Positions 1 to 8,951 of a stretch of DNA of 38,805 nucleotides are shown piece after piece. Origin of the DNA: Pseudomonadota bacterium (GTDB taxonomy: Bacteria; Pseudomonadota; Gammaproteobacteria; Burkholderiales; Burkholderiaceae_D); assembly GCA_021821365.1 (NCBI GenBank), contig JAKACN010000016.1:1-38805 (forward strand), written 5' to 3'. Position 1 is the first letter of the stretch. Each line of letters starts with the position of its first letter. The notes below the pieces were generated by a model, which was not told the origin of the DNA, ran no database searches, and saw only the letters and a list, made by a program, of their open reading frames with translations. A program made the translations under genes and the position numbers.

Positions 1-1476
1 CAACATCACCAGAAAGCTCCAGGTGATCAGCTGGAATACATCAATCATCGCCAGCATTTCAGCCTGTTGCGCGACTTGCCCGGCCATCAGCGCGACCGCG
101 TTCGGATCGTCCGGCCGCAGGCCCATTCCGTGCAGATAATGCAATACCGCCGGATTGAATCGGGTCAGGTTCCCACCCAGCCCGTTCCATAACACCTGAC
201 CCTGGCGCGACATGAGCGTGGTCACGATCGAGATCCCGACGGCCGATCCCATGGTGCGAACCAGGCTGTACAGGCCCGCAGCCTCAGCGATACGGGCGCG
301 CGGCAGGGTTGCGTAGGCGATCGTCGACAGCGGGACGAAAATCAGGCCCATGCCAGCTCCTTGCAGCATGGCTGGCCAGATGATCCAGAAGGCGTTGATA
401 TTGAGCGAATAATTGGTCATGAAATGTGAGCCAAGGGCGCTGATCAGCATGCCGGAGCCCACCAGGACGCGCGCATCGACCCGCCCGACGAGCCGGCCGA
501 CGACGAGCATGCTGATCGCGGTCGCCACGCCGCGTGGCGCCATGACGATGCCCGTCGTCAGAATCGGATAATTCAACAGGCGCTCCAGCAGGATCGGCTG
601 GACGACGATGGTGCCGAACATGCCGAGGCCGAGCAGCGCGATGACCAGGCAGGCCATGGCGAAATTGCGGTCGGTGAAGAGGCGGATGTCGAACAACGCA
701 CGCTCCTTCTTGCGCAGGCTGTGCCAGGCGAACCCGGCGATGCCGACCACGCCGAGCGCGATCGTGACGCGAATATCGGTGGCCGCCAGCCAGTCTTGCT
801 GGTTGCCGCGGTCGAGCGCGTATTGCGTTCCGGCGACGCCGGCGGCGAGCAGCGTAACGCCCGGCCAATCCATGCGGCGCGCGCGTTTCGGCGTATCCGG
901 CACGAATTGCGATGCCAGGAACAGTGACAGGGCGCCGACCGGGACGTTGATGTAAAAGGTCCAGCGCCAGCTGGCCGCTTCGGTCAGCCAACCGCCGAGC
1001 GTCGGGCCCAGAACGGGACCGACCATCACGCCGAGGCCCCAGATGGCCATTGCCTTGCCGCGTTCCTGCGGCGGATAGGCTTCAGTCATGATGGCTTGCG
1101 ACAGAGGTACTAGTGCAGCGCCGAAAATGCATTGCAGCATGCGGAACATGACAATCTGGAACAGGTTTTCCGAGATGCCGCACAATGCCGACGCACCCAC
1201 GAAACCGGCAATGCAGACCAGCAGATATCGCTTGCGGCCGAGGATGTCCGAAAAATAGCCGGTCAGGGGCATGAAAATCGCCGCTGTGACCAGGTAGCTG
1301 GTCAGCACCCAGCTGATCTGGTCGGTGGTCGCGCCGAGTTCGCCCTGCATGTGCGGCAAGGCCACGTTGACGATGGTCGTGTCGAGAACCTGGATCAGGG
1401 TGGCCGACATGACCGCCAGGGTAATCATCAGGCGCGACGCCTGGGCGGTCGCCGGTTCGGGCTCCGCGCTATTCAT
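1..1476 (-). CDS. emrB: MFS drug efflux transporter, DHA2/EmrB family (C-terminus truncated by window edge)
   Basis: Open minus-strand frame from ATG at 1476 to the window edge: MNSAEPEPATAQASRLMITLAVMSATLIQVLDTTIVNVALPHMQGELGATTDQISWVLTSYLVTAAIFMPLTGYFSDILGRKRY..., the classic DHA2 N-terminal signature. Not in the ORF track because no stop lies inside the window. Confidence 0.93.
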   Translation of the reverse strand, partial: MNSAEPEPATAQASRLMITLAVMSATLIQVLDTTIVNVALPHMQGELGATTDQISWVLTSYLVTAAIFMPLTGYFSDILGRKRYLLVCIAGFVGASALCGISENLFQIVMFRMLQCIFGAALVPLSQAIMTEAYPPQERGKAMAIWGLGVMVGPVLGPTLGGWLTEAASWRWTFYINVPVGALSLFLASQFVPDTPKRARRMDWPGVTLLAAGVAGTQYALDRGNQQDWLAATDIRVTIALGVVGIAGFAWHSLRKKERALFDIRLFTDRNFAMACLVIALLGLGMFGTIVVQPILLERLLNYPILTTGIVMAPRGVATAISMLVVGRLVGRVDARVLVGSGMLISALGSHFMTNYSLNINAFWIIWPAMLQGAGMGLIFVPLSTIAYATLPRARIAEAAGLYSLVRTMGSAVGISIVTTLMSRQGQVLWNGLGGNLTRFNPAVLHYLHGMGLRPDDPNAVALMAGQVAQQAEMLAMIDVFQLITWSFLVML

Positions 1477-1922
1477 GGGGCGGCGAGCGGCACTACGGCC
1501 ACCAGGATGCTGCATGGCGCGCGTTCCAGCAGCGTGGCGTCTTCCGCGTCGCTCCACCAGCGCGCCAGGCGGCTGCGGTGACGATGCCCGAGCACGATCA
1601 GGTCTGCCTTGAGCGAGCGGGCGGCAGCGTCGATCTGGGCGATCGGATCGCCGAATGCAATATACCCATGGGCATCCAGGCCTCGTTCCTTCAGCCAGTC
1701 CACGCCCTCCTTCAGGATGCGCGCCGCCTCGTCGTCTTCATGCCGTACCAGCGTCTCGGTCATGCCTTCCGGGATGGTATGCCCGGCGAGTCCGCGGATG
1801 ATGGCAAGCAGATGCGTTTCGGCCTGCATGCAGAGGGCAACGTCGGCTCCATCCTTGAGAGCGTTGCGGCCTTCGACCGATCCGTCGTAGCAGAGCAGGA
1901 TCTTGCGGTACATGTGGTTCAC
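1473..1922 (-). CDS. Universal stress protein (UspA family)
   Basis: MYRKILLCYDGSVEGRNALKDGADVA...IVLGHRHRSRLARWWSDAEDATLLERAPCSILVAV; Usp fold signature. Stop overlaps the emrB start (ATGA). Confidence 0.9.
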   Translation of the reverse strand: MNHMYRKILLCYDGSVEGRNALKDGADVALCMQAETHLLAIIRGLAGHTIPEGMTETLVRHEDDEAARILKEGVDWLKERGLDAHGYIAFGDPIAQIDAAARSLKADLIVLGHRHRSRLARWWSDAEDATLLERAPCSILVAVVPLAAP

Positions 1923-1931
1923 CCTATCCGT

Positions 1932-2978
1932 TCAGGCGCTGTCATTCGCCTTGACTTCCACCGTTGCCGTCGTGCCGATGCGTAGCGGGTGGGCCGGATC
2001 GGGATCCGTGATGCGCACGCGGACCGGCACCCGCTGCGTCACTTTCACCCAATTTCCGGTGGCGTTCTGTGGCGGTAGCAGCGAAAAGGCGGTGCCGGCG
2101 CCGCCGCTGACGCTTTCGACTACGCCATGGAAGGGATGATCCCGATACATGTCGACGGTGATGGTGGCCGGCGCGCCGGGGCGAACCCGCTCGAGCTCGG
2201 TTTCCTTGAAATTGGTGTCCACCCAGTACTCCTGATTGCTGATCAGGGCAAACAGCGGTGTACCGGCCTGGACGGTATTGCCGGGCCGCAGCGACAGGTT
2301 GGCCACGCTGCCCTGGGTTGATGCGGCGATATGGGTGTGCTGCAGGTCAAGCAGCGCCTGATTGACCGCTGCCTGCGCCGCTTTTATCGCGGCATTATTG
2401 TCGCCCGGCGTACCAAGGGCGCTGCGCGCCTGCTCGAGATTGGCCTGTGCCGTATGCAGGGAGGCCGTCGCTGTCCTCACCTGCGTGCGGGATGCTTCAG
2501 CGCCCTGCTTCGACAAGAATCCCTGTCGCACCAGTTGCTGCTGGCGCCGGTTGTTCGATTCGGCATTCTGCAGTTCGGCCTGGCGCTGCGCGACCTGCGC
2601 TTCTGCGGCCGTTATCGCCGCGCTTTGTTGCGAGACCGACTGCTCGGCGAGCCGCAATTGTGCCTGAGCCTTTTCCAGCGCCAGACGATAGGGTTGCGGA
2701 TCGATATCGAACAGCGGATCGCCGGCCTTCACCTGCTGGTTGTCGCGCACGTCGACGTGTATGACCTGTCCGCCGATTTGCGCGGCAACGTCGACGGTAT
2801 TTGCGTTCAGATAGGCATCGTCTGTGCTGACGTAAAGCGCGCTGTGCCGCCAATAGCGGTAGCCAAAGACGGCGACCGCGACGAGGATCAGCGCGATGGC
2901 TGCCCATTTGAAGATCTTTCGCCTGGAAAGTTTCTCCTTGCGCACCAACGGTTTTGATTCATGTACCGCTGCATCCAT
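1932..2978 (-). CDS. emrA: HlyD-family membrane fusion protein (EmrA-like)
   Basis: N-terminal TM, then YVSTDDAYLNANTVDVAAQIGGQVIHVDVRDNQQVKAGDPLFDIDPQPY, coiled-coil and beta-barrel; start at 2978 (MDAAVHES) preferred over 3029. Confidence 0.92.
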   Translation of the reverse strand: MDAAVHESKPLVRKEKLSRRKIFKWAAIALILVAVAVFGYRYWRHSALYVSTDDAYLNANTVDVAAQIGGQVIHVDVRDNQQVKAGDPLFDIDPQPYRLALEKAQAQLRLAEQSVSQQSAAITAAEAQVAQRQAELQNAESNNRRQQQLVRQGFLSKQGAEASRTQVRTATASLHTAQANLEQARSALGTPGDNNAAIKAAQAAVNQALLDLQHTHIAASTQGSVANLSLRPGNTVQAGTPLFALISNQEYWVDTNFKETELERVRPGAPATITVDMYRDHPFHGVVESVSGGAGTAFSLLPPQNATGNWVKVTQRVPVRVRITDPDPAHPLRIGTTATVEVKANDSA

Positions 2979-3106
2979 AGGTGTATTTGTCTTGCGGGTC
3001 GGCGGGAGTGTCGCTCTCCGGTCACGCAAATACCATGCGCGGGGCCATTCCGGCTGGCAGCGGCGGGTTCACGGCGATGCACCGTGTAAATCGGGCTCGG
3101 GTAAGG

Positions 3107-3134
3107 AAAAAAATACCGGTAGCGACGAACCGGT
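3107..3134 (-). terminator. Putative Rho-independent terminator downstream of the hemerythrin gene
   Basis: Minus strand reads ACCGGT-TCGTCGCT-ACCGGT-A-TTTTTTT: 6-bp stem, 8-nt loop, 7-T tract. Confidence 0.6.
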
Positions 3135-3225
3135 GGAGCGGGAAACGGGCCTTAACGGGCTGAAAAAGACAAGGCGAGGCGCATGGCGCATCCCCGCCCT
3201 GCTCTTTCCCGAAAGAAGGCGATCT

Positions 3226-3723
3226 TCAGCGCGCGCGCTGTTCGCTGGATTGCGCGGCCGCGTGCACCAGGTTGGCTTCGAAGGCTTGCATCTGCAGGCC
3301 AATGTCCGTCATGTCCAGGTTAGCGCGCTCCAGTTTCGGGAAGAACTGCGTTTCTTCTTCCTGGATGTGGCGCAGCACCATGTCGAGCATTTGCCGCATC
3401 GTCTGGTCGCACTGCGGATCGTCGGGCGAGGCGCCCTTCAGCGTTTGCAGCAGGTCGTCGACCTTGTGATGTTCTTCCTCGAAATGGCTGATCATCGTGG
3501 AATCGATATTGCGTACTGCCGGATAGAACACGGTCTCTTCCATGCGCGAATGCATTTCCACGAGGGAGGTGATTTGCGGCGTCAGTTCGCGCTTGATGTC
3601 TGCCTTGTCGCTGCTGAGATAGGCGTTGGCCAGGTCGCGAACCATGGTGTGTTCCTGCGTCAACGCTTCGATCGGGCGATCGGCTGGAAACGTGCCGCGT
3701 TTCTCGTTCATGTTGGTTTCCAT
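3226..3723 (-). CDS. Hemerythrin (HHE) domain-containing protein
   Basis: METNMNEKRGTFPADRPIEALTQEHTMVRDLANAY...EMHSRMEETVFYPAV...HFEEEHHKVDDLL...HIQEEETQFFPKLE: HHE-type metal ligands. Internal start 3723 preferred over 3918. Confidence 0.88.
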   Translation of the reverse strand: METNMNEKRGTFPADRPIEALTQEHTMVRDLANAYLSSDKADIKRELTPQITSLVEMHSRMEETVFYPAVRNIDSTMISHFEEEHHKVDDLLQTLKGASPDDPQCDQTMRQMLDMVLRHIQEEETQFFPKLERANLDMTDIGLQMQAFEANLVHAAAQSSEQRAR

Positions 3724-3990
3724 GTCATGCTCCAAGCTTGGATAGGTGGAAGGATGCCTGCGGGCGCGCGGCATGCGAGGCGGCGTCGGCATGCCCATGG
3801 CCGGACGGCAGGAACACGCCGATGCGCCTCCTGGCGCTCGCGCGAGCTTGTTCGATGAAGCCTTCCTTTCGAAGTTCAACAGGAGCGGCACAGGAGGCGC
3901 GGCTCCATGGTCGGGCAATCCTGCATGATGGGAACAGGAGCGAACAGAATCAGCGACGACGCGACGATGACGAGGGCATCGCCACAGAAA

Positions 3991-4554
3991 TCATTGGTCG
4001 GACGAGGTGCTTCCGGTCGTTGCGGTCGGGTTTTCGTCGACGTAGCTTTCGACCATGTCGAAGAAGCGGTCATAGAAGGCGCGTGCCTGGATGGTTTCGC
4101 TGCCGACTTTCACGAGCGAGTCGTCGGAGCTGCCGAAGGGCAAGGACAGGGAGCCGACCGCGCCGACCCCGATGCTGGCGGAATTGCTGCTCTTCTTGAG
4201 CGCGTAGGTATCGCGCACCGCGTTGGCGAAGACGGTGGCGCTGTTGCTGCCGTCGGCGTTCGGTTCGCACACGACATGGAACTCGACCTGCACATGGCGA
4301 TCCGCGCCCGGCTGAAATTTCTTCAGGGCGTTGACCTGGGAGCCGTTCATGTCGCGGATGACGTACCCCTGGCTGAGCAGCGCGCGCCGTGCTCCTTCGC
4401 ATGCCGTCATGTTCGTGCCCGGCAGCGAGCGGGAATACATGTCCGTCGAGATGAATTCGTTGTTTTCGATGTTGGCGCGAGGCGGCGACGCCGTGGTGCA
4501 GGCGATGAGGAACAGCGCGAAAAAGGCGGCGAACGAACGTGGGAGACGGGCCAT
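3991..4554 (-). CDS. DUF2242-like lipoprotein of unknown function
   Basis: MARLPRSFAAFFALFLIACTTAS with lipobox (LIAC), then NEFISTDMYSRSLPGTNMTACEGARRALLSQGYVI...; family assignment from memory of DUF2242-type proteins. Confidence 0.65.
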   Translation of the reverse strand: MARLPRSFAAFFALFLIACTTASPPRANIENNEFISTDMYSRSLPGTNMTACEGARRALLSQGYVIRDMNGSQVNALKKFQPGADRHVQVEFHVVCEPNADGSNSATVFANAVRDTYALKKSSNSASIGVGAVGSLSLPFGSSDDSLVKVGSETIQARAFYDRFFDMVESYVDENPTATTGSTSSDQ

Positions 4555-4619
4555 ACGGATCACGGCGGGGATGCGACGACAGGATTTTACCTTACGGCGC
4601 GCTGCCACGGGCGTATGGA

Positions 4620-5315
4620 TCAGGCGATCGTGCCAAACAGGGTTCCTATTCCCGCCGTCACGCCCATGGCAAGCACGCTCCAGAACGTGACGCGAAGTAT
4701 ACCCTTCGCGACGTCGGCGCCCCCCGTTTTGGCAGCCATTCCGCCCAGTAGCGCAAGGAAGACCAGCGATGCCACCGCCACTGCGGCGATCAGATAGTGA
4801 GGCGGCGCGAGCCAGGCCACCAGCAAGGGCAGCAGCGCGCCGGCCGAAAAACTCGATGCCGAGGCGAATGCCGCCTGCAGCGGCCGCGCGGCGAACGCTT
4901 CGGTAATGCCGAGTTCATCGCGGGCGTGCGCGCTGAGCGCGTCATGTTCCATCAATTGCGTGGCAACTTCGCGGGCCAGCGCGGCATCAAGGCCGCGCGC
5001 GACATAGATATTCGTGAGCTCCTGGTGTTCGCCCTTGGGGTTTTCGCCGAGTTCGGCGCGCTCCGTGGCGAGCGCGGCCTGCTCGGTATCGGCTTGCGAC
5101 TGCACGGAAATGTACTCGCCGGTTGCCATCGACATCGCCCCCGCCACCAGGCTGGCGATGCCTGCCACGAGAATGCTTTGCTGTGTGGCCTGCGAGGCGG
5201 CCACGCCAAGAATCAGGCTGGAGGTCGATACGATGCCGTCGTTCGCGCCCAGCACGGCGGCACGCAGCCAGCCGACACTGCCCAGCTTGTGTTGCTCCCG
5301 ATGACGATAGATCAC
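4620..5315 (-). CDS. VIT1/CCC1 transporter family protein (Fe/Mn)
   Basis: HKLGSVGWLRAAVLGANDGIVSTSSLILGVAAS...SLVAGAMSMATGEYISVQSQADTE: VIT family signature. Confidence 0.93.
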   Translation of the reverse strand: MIYRHREQHKLGSVGWLRAAVLGANDGIVSTSSLILGVAASQATQQSILVAGIASLVAGAMSMATGEYISVQSQADTEQAALATERAELGENPKGEHQELTNIYVARGLDAALAREVATQLMEHDALSAHARDELGITEAFAARPLQAAFASASSFSAGALLPLLVAWLAPPHYLIAAVAVASLVFLALLGGMAAKTGGADVAKGILRVTFWSVLAMGVTAGIGTLFGTIA

Positions 5316-5416
5316 GATGGAATCCGTTAGGTTTGGTCTGGCTTCGATAATGCTGCCAGGCTATGTTCTCACGGATCCACCGTATTTGCATCGGCTTGCG
5401 CCACAGCCGGCAAGTC

Positions 5417-7183
5417 TCACTGCACCGAGATGGATTTGCCTGTCAGGGACGCATCGAAGATCAGCGTGCGCGGCCAGGCCGGCCAGTAGGCATCGACCCA
5501 GCGATTGTTCGGGTCACCTTTCCTGGCGAAGGCGCCGATCGTGTGCATCATCGCATTCGAGAGGTCGAGACGGCCCGGCATGTTCGCCGTGGTGTTCATG
5601 ATATTCGCCATCAGCGACGGTCCGAAATTGCCGAAGACGAACGGCAGGTCGAACAGATGCGCCGCGCCGTAGATGTCGTTCCACGGCGCGGGCTGCTTGT
5701 CCCAGTTGAACTGGTAATACCAGACATCCGGCTGCTGCCCTTTCAATGCGTCCAGGATGTTGTCGCGGCTCGCGAGGAAGAAGATCTTGTTGAACTGGTC
5801 GGCCCGCGCGGTGAAACCGGTGACCGGCGCATCGACCGGCAGGTAGGCGGGAGCGATCCACTGGTCGACAGTGATTTGCGGCGGGTCATTCGGCCGGTAG
5901 TTGAACTGAATGGAGAACAACTGGGCATCGCTGACGATGCGCGCACTGCCGGGAATCCCGCTGACCAGCGGCAGGAAGGCCGGGAACAGTTTGCCTTCGT
6001 CACGCGTATTGCCGGCCAGGACCGGTACCCGCGCATAATCGCCGGCATGGATGGAGGCCACCGGGTCGGACGCAACCACGTTGCCTTCCGGGATCGGGCC
6101 TGAACCGGCGAGCCCCAATGGCGCGAGCTTCGTCAGCAAGGTCGCGAACAGCGTGGCGGGACTCCGGGAACGCAGGTACGCGGCGATCTGCTCCGGCGTC
6201 TGGCTGGCGACATACGCCTGGGCGGACGCGGTGTCGCTTGCCTTGCCGTCGGCGATCAGGAGGTTGTAAAGCAATGCATTCGCCTGCGCCAGATAGGTCG
6301 CGGCCGGCGACATGGTAGGAATGGTGCCGGACGGAAGATCGACCGCCAGCGACAGCCCGCCGCTGAGCGGAATCGCACGGTGGAACAGTTTCGGGTGTGG
6401 GCTGGCCATTCGCGGCGAGGTCAGCAACGCGTAGACGTTGATCGCACCCGCTGACTGTCCCATGATGCTCACGTTGTCCGGATCACCGCCGAAGCTGGCG
6501 ATGTTGTGCCGGACGAAGCGCAAGGCCTTGATGCTGTCGAGAATCGCGAAATTGCCGGAGTCGGTATCGGCGTCGATGCCGGTCTTCAGTTGCGGCAGAT
6601 TGATGAACCCGAGAATGCCGAGGCGGAAGTTGACGGTGACGACAATCGATTCGGTGGTCTGTGCGAGTCTGGCACCGTCATATACCGGGTCCGCCGTGTA
6701 GCCCGAGACGTTGCTGCCGCCATGGAAGAATACGATCACCGGGAGCTTCTGCTTCTGGTTGGCGGGACGCCAGATGTTGAGGTAAAGGCAGTCTTCGCTT
6801 CCCACCGCCTGGTTCAGCGTGGTGCCGATGGTTTCGTCATAGCGGTTGTTGGCGCCGGGGCCGTAGATGCGGCCGTACTGCGCGCAAGCGTTGCCGAACG
6901 CCTTGGCCGGCAACACGCCGTTCCACTTCGCAGGATCGAGCGGCGCCTTCCAGCGCAACTCGCCGACCGGAGGGCGTGCATAGGGCACGCCCTTCCAGGA
7001 CAGGGTTTTTGTTGCCGGAGCATTGTCCGTCCCTTCGATCATTCCGTATTCCGTCGTGCGCACCGTCAGCGGATTGACGTCTCGGCCTCGCGCATCGGGC
7101 GGGTTGGCATCGTTGGCCTGGGCTGCGAGCAGGGGAATGGACAAGACAAATGCCGTCAGCCAGCGTGTTGGGCTACTCCACAT
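5417..7183 (-). CDS. Type-B carboxylesterase family protein, secreted
   Basis: Signal peptide MWSSPTRWLTAFVLSIPLLAAQA; GVPYARPPVGELRWK; SEDCLYLNIWRP; nucleophile elbow GQSAG. AAGGAG Shine-Dalgarno upstream of ATG 7183. Confidence 0.93.
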   Translation of the reverse strand: MWSSPTRWLTAFVLSIPLLAAQANDANPPDARGRDVNPLTVRTTEYGMIEGTDNAPATKTLSWKGVPYARPPVGELRWKAPLDPAKWNGVLPAKAFGNACAQYGRIYGPGANNRYDETIGTTLNQAVGSEDCLYLNIWRPANQKQKLPVIVFFHGGSNVSGYTADPVYDGARLAQTTESIVVTVNFRLGILGFINLPQLKTGIDADTDSGNFAILDSIKALRFVRHNIASFGGDPDNVSIMGQSAGAINVYALLTSPRMASPHPKLFHRAIPLSGGLSLAVDLPSGTIPTMSPAATYLAQANALLYNLLIADGKASDTASAQAYVASQTPEQIAAYLRSRSPATLFATLLTKLAPLGLAGSGPIPEGNVVASDPVASIHAGDYARVPVLAGNTRDEGKLFPAFLPLVSGIPGSARIVSDAQLFSIQFNYRPNDPPQITVDQWIAPAYLPVDAPVTGFTARADQFNKIFFLASRDNILDALKGQQPDVWYYQFNWDKQPAPWNDIYGAAHLFDLPFVFGNFGPSLMANIMNTTANMPGRLDLSNAMMHTIGAFARKGDPNNRWVDAYWPAWPRTLIFDASLTGKSISVQ

Positions 7184-7354
7184 CGTTCGTCTCCTTGTCG
7201 TTGAAATTGTTTGAAGTACCGCTTCGCGGCGTTGCACCGCGATGGATGAAGATAACCCGTGCCTGATGCAGGTCTGCGCGCATCGCCCAACTGTTTGCGG
7301 CGAATCAAGCGCGGCAATGTTTGCGAAATGCAGCGCCGCGGGCAGGAAGGAGCG

Positions 7355-7386
7355 AAAAAAAGCCCGCGAACCGTTCGGTGGCGGGC
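7355..7386 (-). terminator. Rho-independent terminator downstream of the methyltransferase gene
   Basis: Minus strand GCCCGC-CACCGAACGGTTC-GCGGGC followed by seven T; nested ACCG/CGGT extends the stem. Confidence 0.8.
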
Positions 7387-7505
7387 AAAGAACATATCAG
7401 TGGGAGGAGACTGATGGCGTTACTTTACTGCGGTCATGATGTCGTTTCCGCTACTCTTACATCCGTTTACGCCCGGTACATTCGGATACATTGCGATACA
7501 GCAAG

Positions 7506-8150
7506 TCATTCGGCCACGGCCGTGCCCCAGTAGTGGAAGGTCATCGGGCGCGGACCGGGCAGATACATGGTCTGCATGTCCTGCGAACGAAAGCCGGCTT
7601 CGCGCAAAAGACATGCAATGTCTCTGTCCAGATGGCACCCTCCGGCGATTTTCGACCACAGCGGGGTGAGCCGATGCTGCCACTGCCGTACCGCCGCGTC
7701 GGGCGCCAATCCGTGCTCGCAGTAAATCAGCCGGCCACACGGCTTGAGGACGCGCCGCATCTCCCGCAGGGCGGCGAGAGGATCGGGAATCGTGCATAGC
7801 GAATAGGTGACGACGACCGTGTCGAAGCTCGCATCGTCGAACGGAATGCGCTCGGCCGACAGCCCCACCAGATCGACCTGGATGCCTTGCTGGCGTGCCC
7901 GTTTCGCCGCAAGGCGATGCATCTCCAGGCCGGGATCGATGCCGGTCAGCGAGGTCACCCGCGCCTTGTCGTAGTGCTCCAGGTTGCGTCCCGTGCCGAT
8001 GCCGACTTCGAGCACGCGGCCGGCGGCCAGTGGAACGAGCTTGTGCCGCTGGCGCCGGACAGGCTCGACGCCGCAGGCAATGTCGATGAGGTACGGCAGC
8101 ACGTGGCGCTCGTACCAGTTGGGAGCATGTGCAGGTTTGTCAGCGTCCAT
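7506..8150 (-). CDS. Class I SAM-dependent methyltransferase
   Basis: NWYERHVLPYLIDIACG...RVLEVGIGTGRNLEHYDKARVTSLTGIDPG...DTVVVTYSLCTIPDPLAALREMRRVLKPCGRLIYCEHG: SAM-binding motifs I to III. Confidence 0.9.
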   Translation of the reverse strand: MDADKPAHAPNWYERHVLPYLIDIACGVEPVRRQRHKLVPLAAGRVLEVGIGTGRNLEHYDKARVTSLTGIDPGLEMHRLAAKRARQQGIQVDLVGLSAERIPFDDASFDTVVVTYSLCTIPDPLAALREMRRVLKPCGRLIYCEHGLAPDAAVRQWQHRLTPLWSKIAGGCHLDRDIACLLREAGFRSQDMQTMYLPGPRPMTFHYWGTAVAE

Positions 8151-8202
8151 GAGTCCTTCGACACCCTGGCGTCAATCACCGGCCGCGGATGAGAGGGAAT
8201 CC

Positions 8203-8216
8203 TTGACCTCGGTCAA
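8203..8216 (+). promoter_or_regulatory. FNR/DNR-like binding site upstream of bacteriohemerythrin
   Basis: TTGACCTCGGTCAA: perfect 14-bp dyad of the TTGAY-N4-RTCAA form, about 100 bp upstream of the ATG at 8312. Confidence 0.6.
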
Positions 8217-8311
8217 TGGTTTCCGAACTCCCAATTTTCGGCAAAAACTTCCATGGTTAAATAGATCTGTAACCAAAAGTGTAAATGCGGCTTAACGGTT
8301 CAGGTGCCCGA

Positions 8312-8746
8312 ATGTCCAATCTTCAGACAATCAACGAATCCGAAACTCCCTACTATACGTGGACAGAGGCCATGGCGATCGGCCATCCGATGATCGATGA
8401 GGATCATCGCCACATTTTCGACATTGCCAATCGCCTGCAGGCGGAACTTCTTGAAGACCCCGAGCATTCGATCGTCGGGGAAGTGCTGGTCGAGCTGATC
8501 GAGCATACCGGGGGGCACTTCGCCCGCGAGGAAGCGTTGATGCAAGCAGCAAAATACCCGGGCTATGCCGTGCACAAGCATGAGCATGAGGTACTGATGG
8601 AAATGGTCAACGACCTTCACCATCGCTTCATGAACAGGCCCGGCAACATTACCGCCGACGTGGCGGAATTTTTCCGGAAGTCGCTCATCCCCCACTTCAT
8701 GAACTGGGATATGAAACTGGGGCGGAGCATTCTTGCGGCGGAGTAG
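8312..8746 (+). CDS. Bacteriohemerythrin (O2-binding hemerythrin-like)
   Basis: MSNLQTINESETPYYTWTEAMAIGHPMIDEDHRHIFDIANRL...HTGGHFAREEALMQAAKYPGYAVHKHEHEVLMEMV...HFMNWDMKL: canonical bacteriohemerythrin ligands. Confidence 0.95.
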   Translation: MSNLQTINESETPYYTWTEAMAIGHPMIDEDHRHIFDIANRLQAELLEDPEHSIVGEVLVELIEHTGGHFAREEALMQAAKYPGYAVHKHEHEVLMEMVNDLHHRFMNRPGNITADVAEFFRKSLIPHFMNWDMKLGRSILAAE

Positions 8747-8870
8747 AGCTACCGTCTCATGAACAGGCGCCTTCTCCTCGGGGAAGATTGGGGCGGTGTG
8801 CCGTATGCAAAAGCCGCATTCAGTTTGAACCGCCAGCACTCCGCGTCGTGATGACATATCCGGGCTAACC

Positions 8871-8889
8871 CTCCCCTTGCAAGAGGGAG
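8871..8889. repeat. Possible REP-like intergenic palindrome
   Basis: CTCCCCTTGCAAGAGGGAG, imperfect dyad centred on TTGCAA, in the convergent gap between bacteriohemerythrin and gabD. Only one copy noticed here. Confidence 0.35.
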
Positions 8890-8951
8890 AGAAATCTCGT
8901 GCCGGGCTTTTGACGCGGCGCCCCTGAAACCGGTCGGCGCCCGCAAAGTCG

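Noticed and set aside
3731-3742. TCCAAGCTTGGA palindrome just upstream of the hemerythrin start
   Set aside because: A perfect 12-bp dyad, but isolated, without adjacent promoter elements or a second copy; could be chance.
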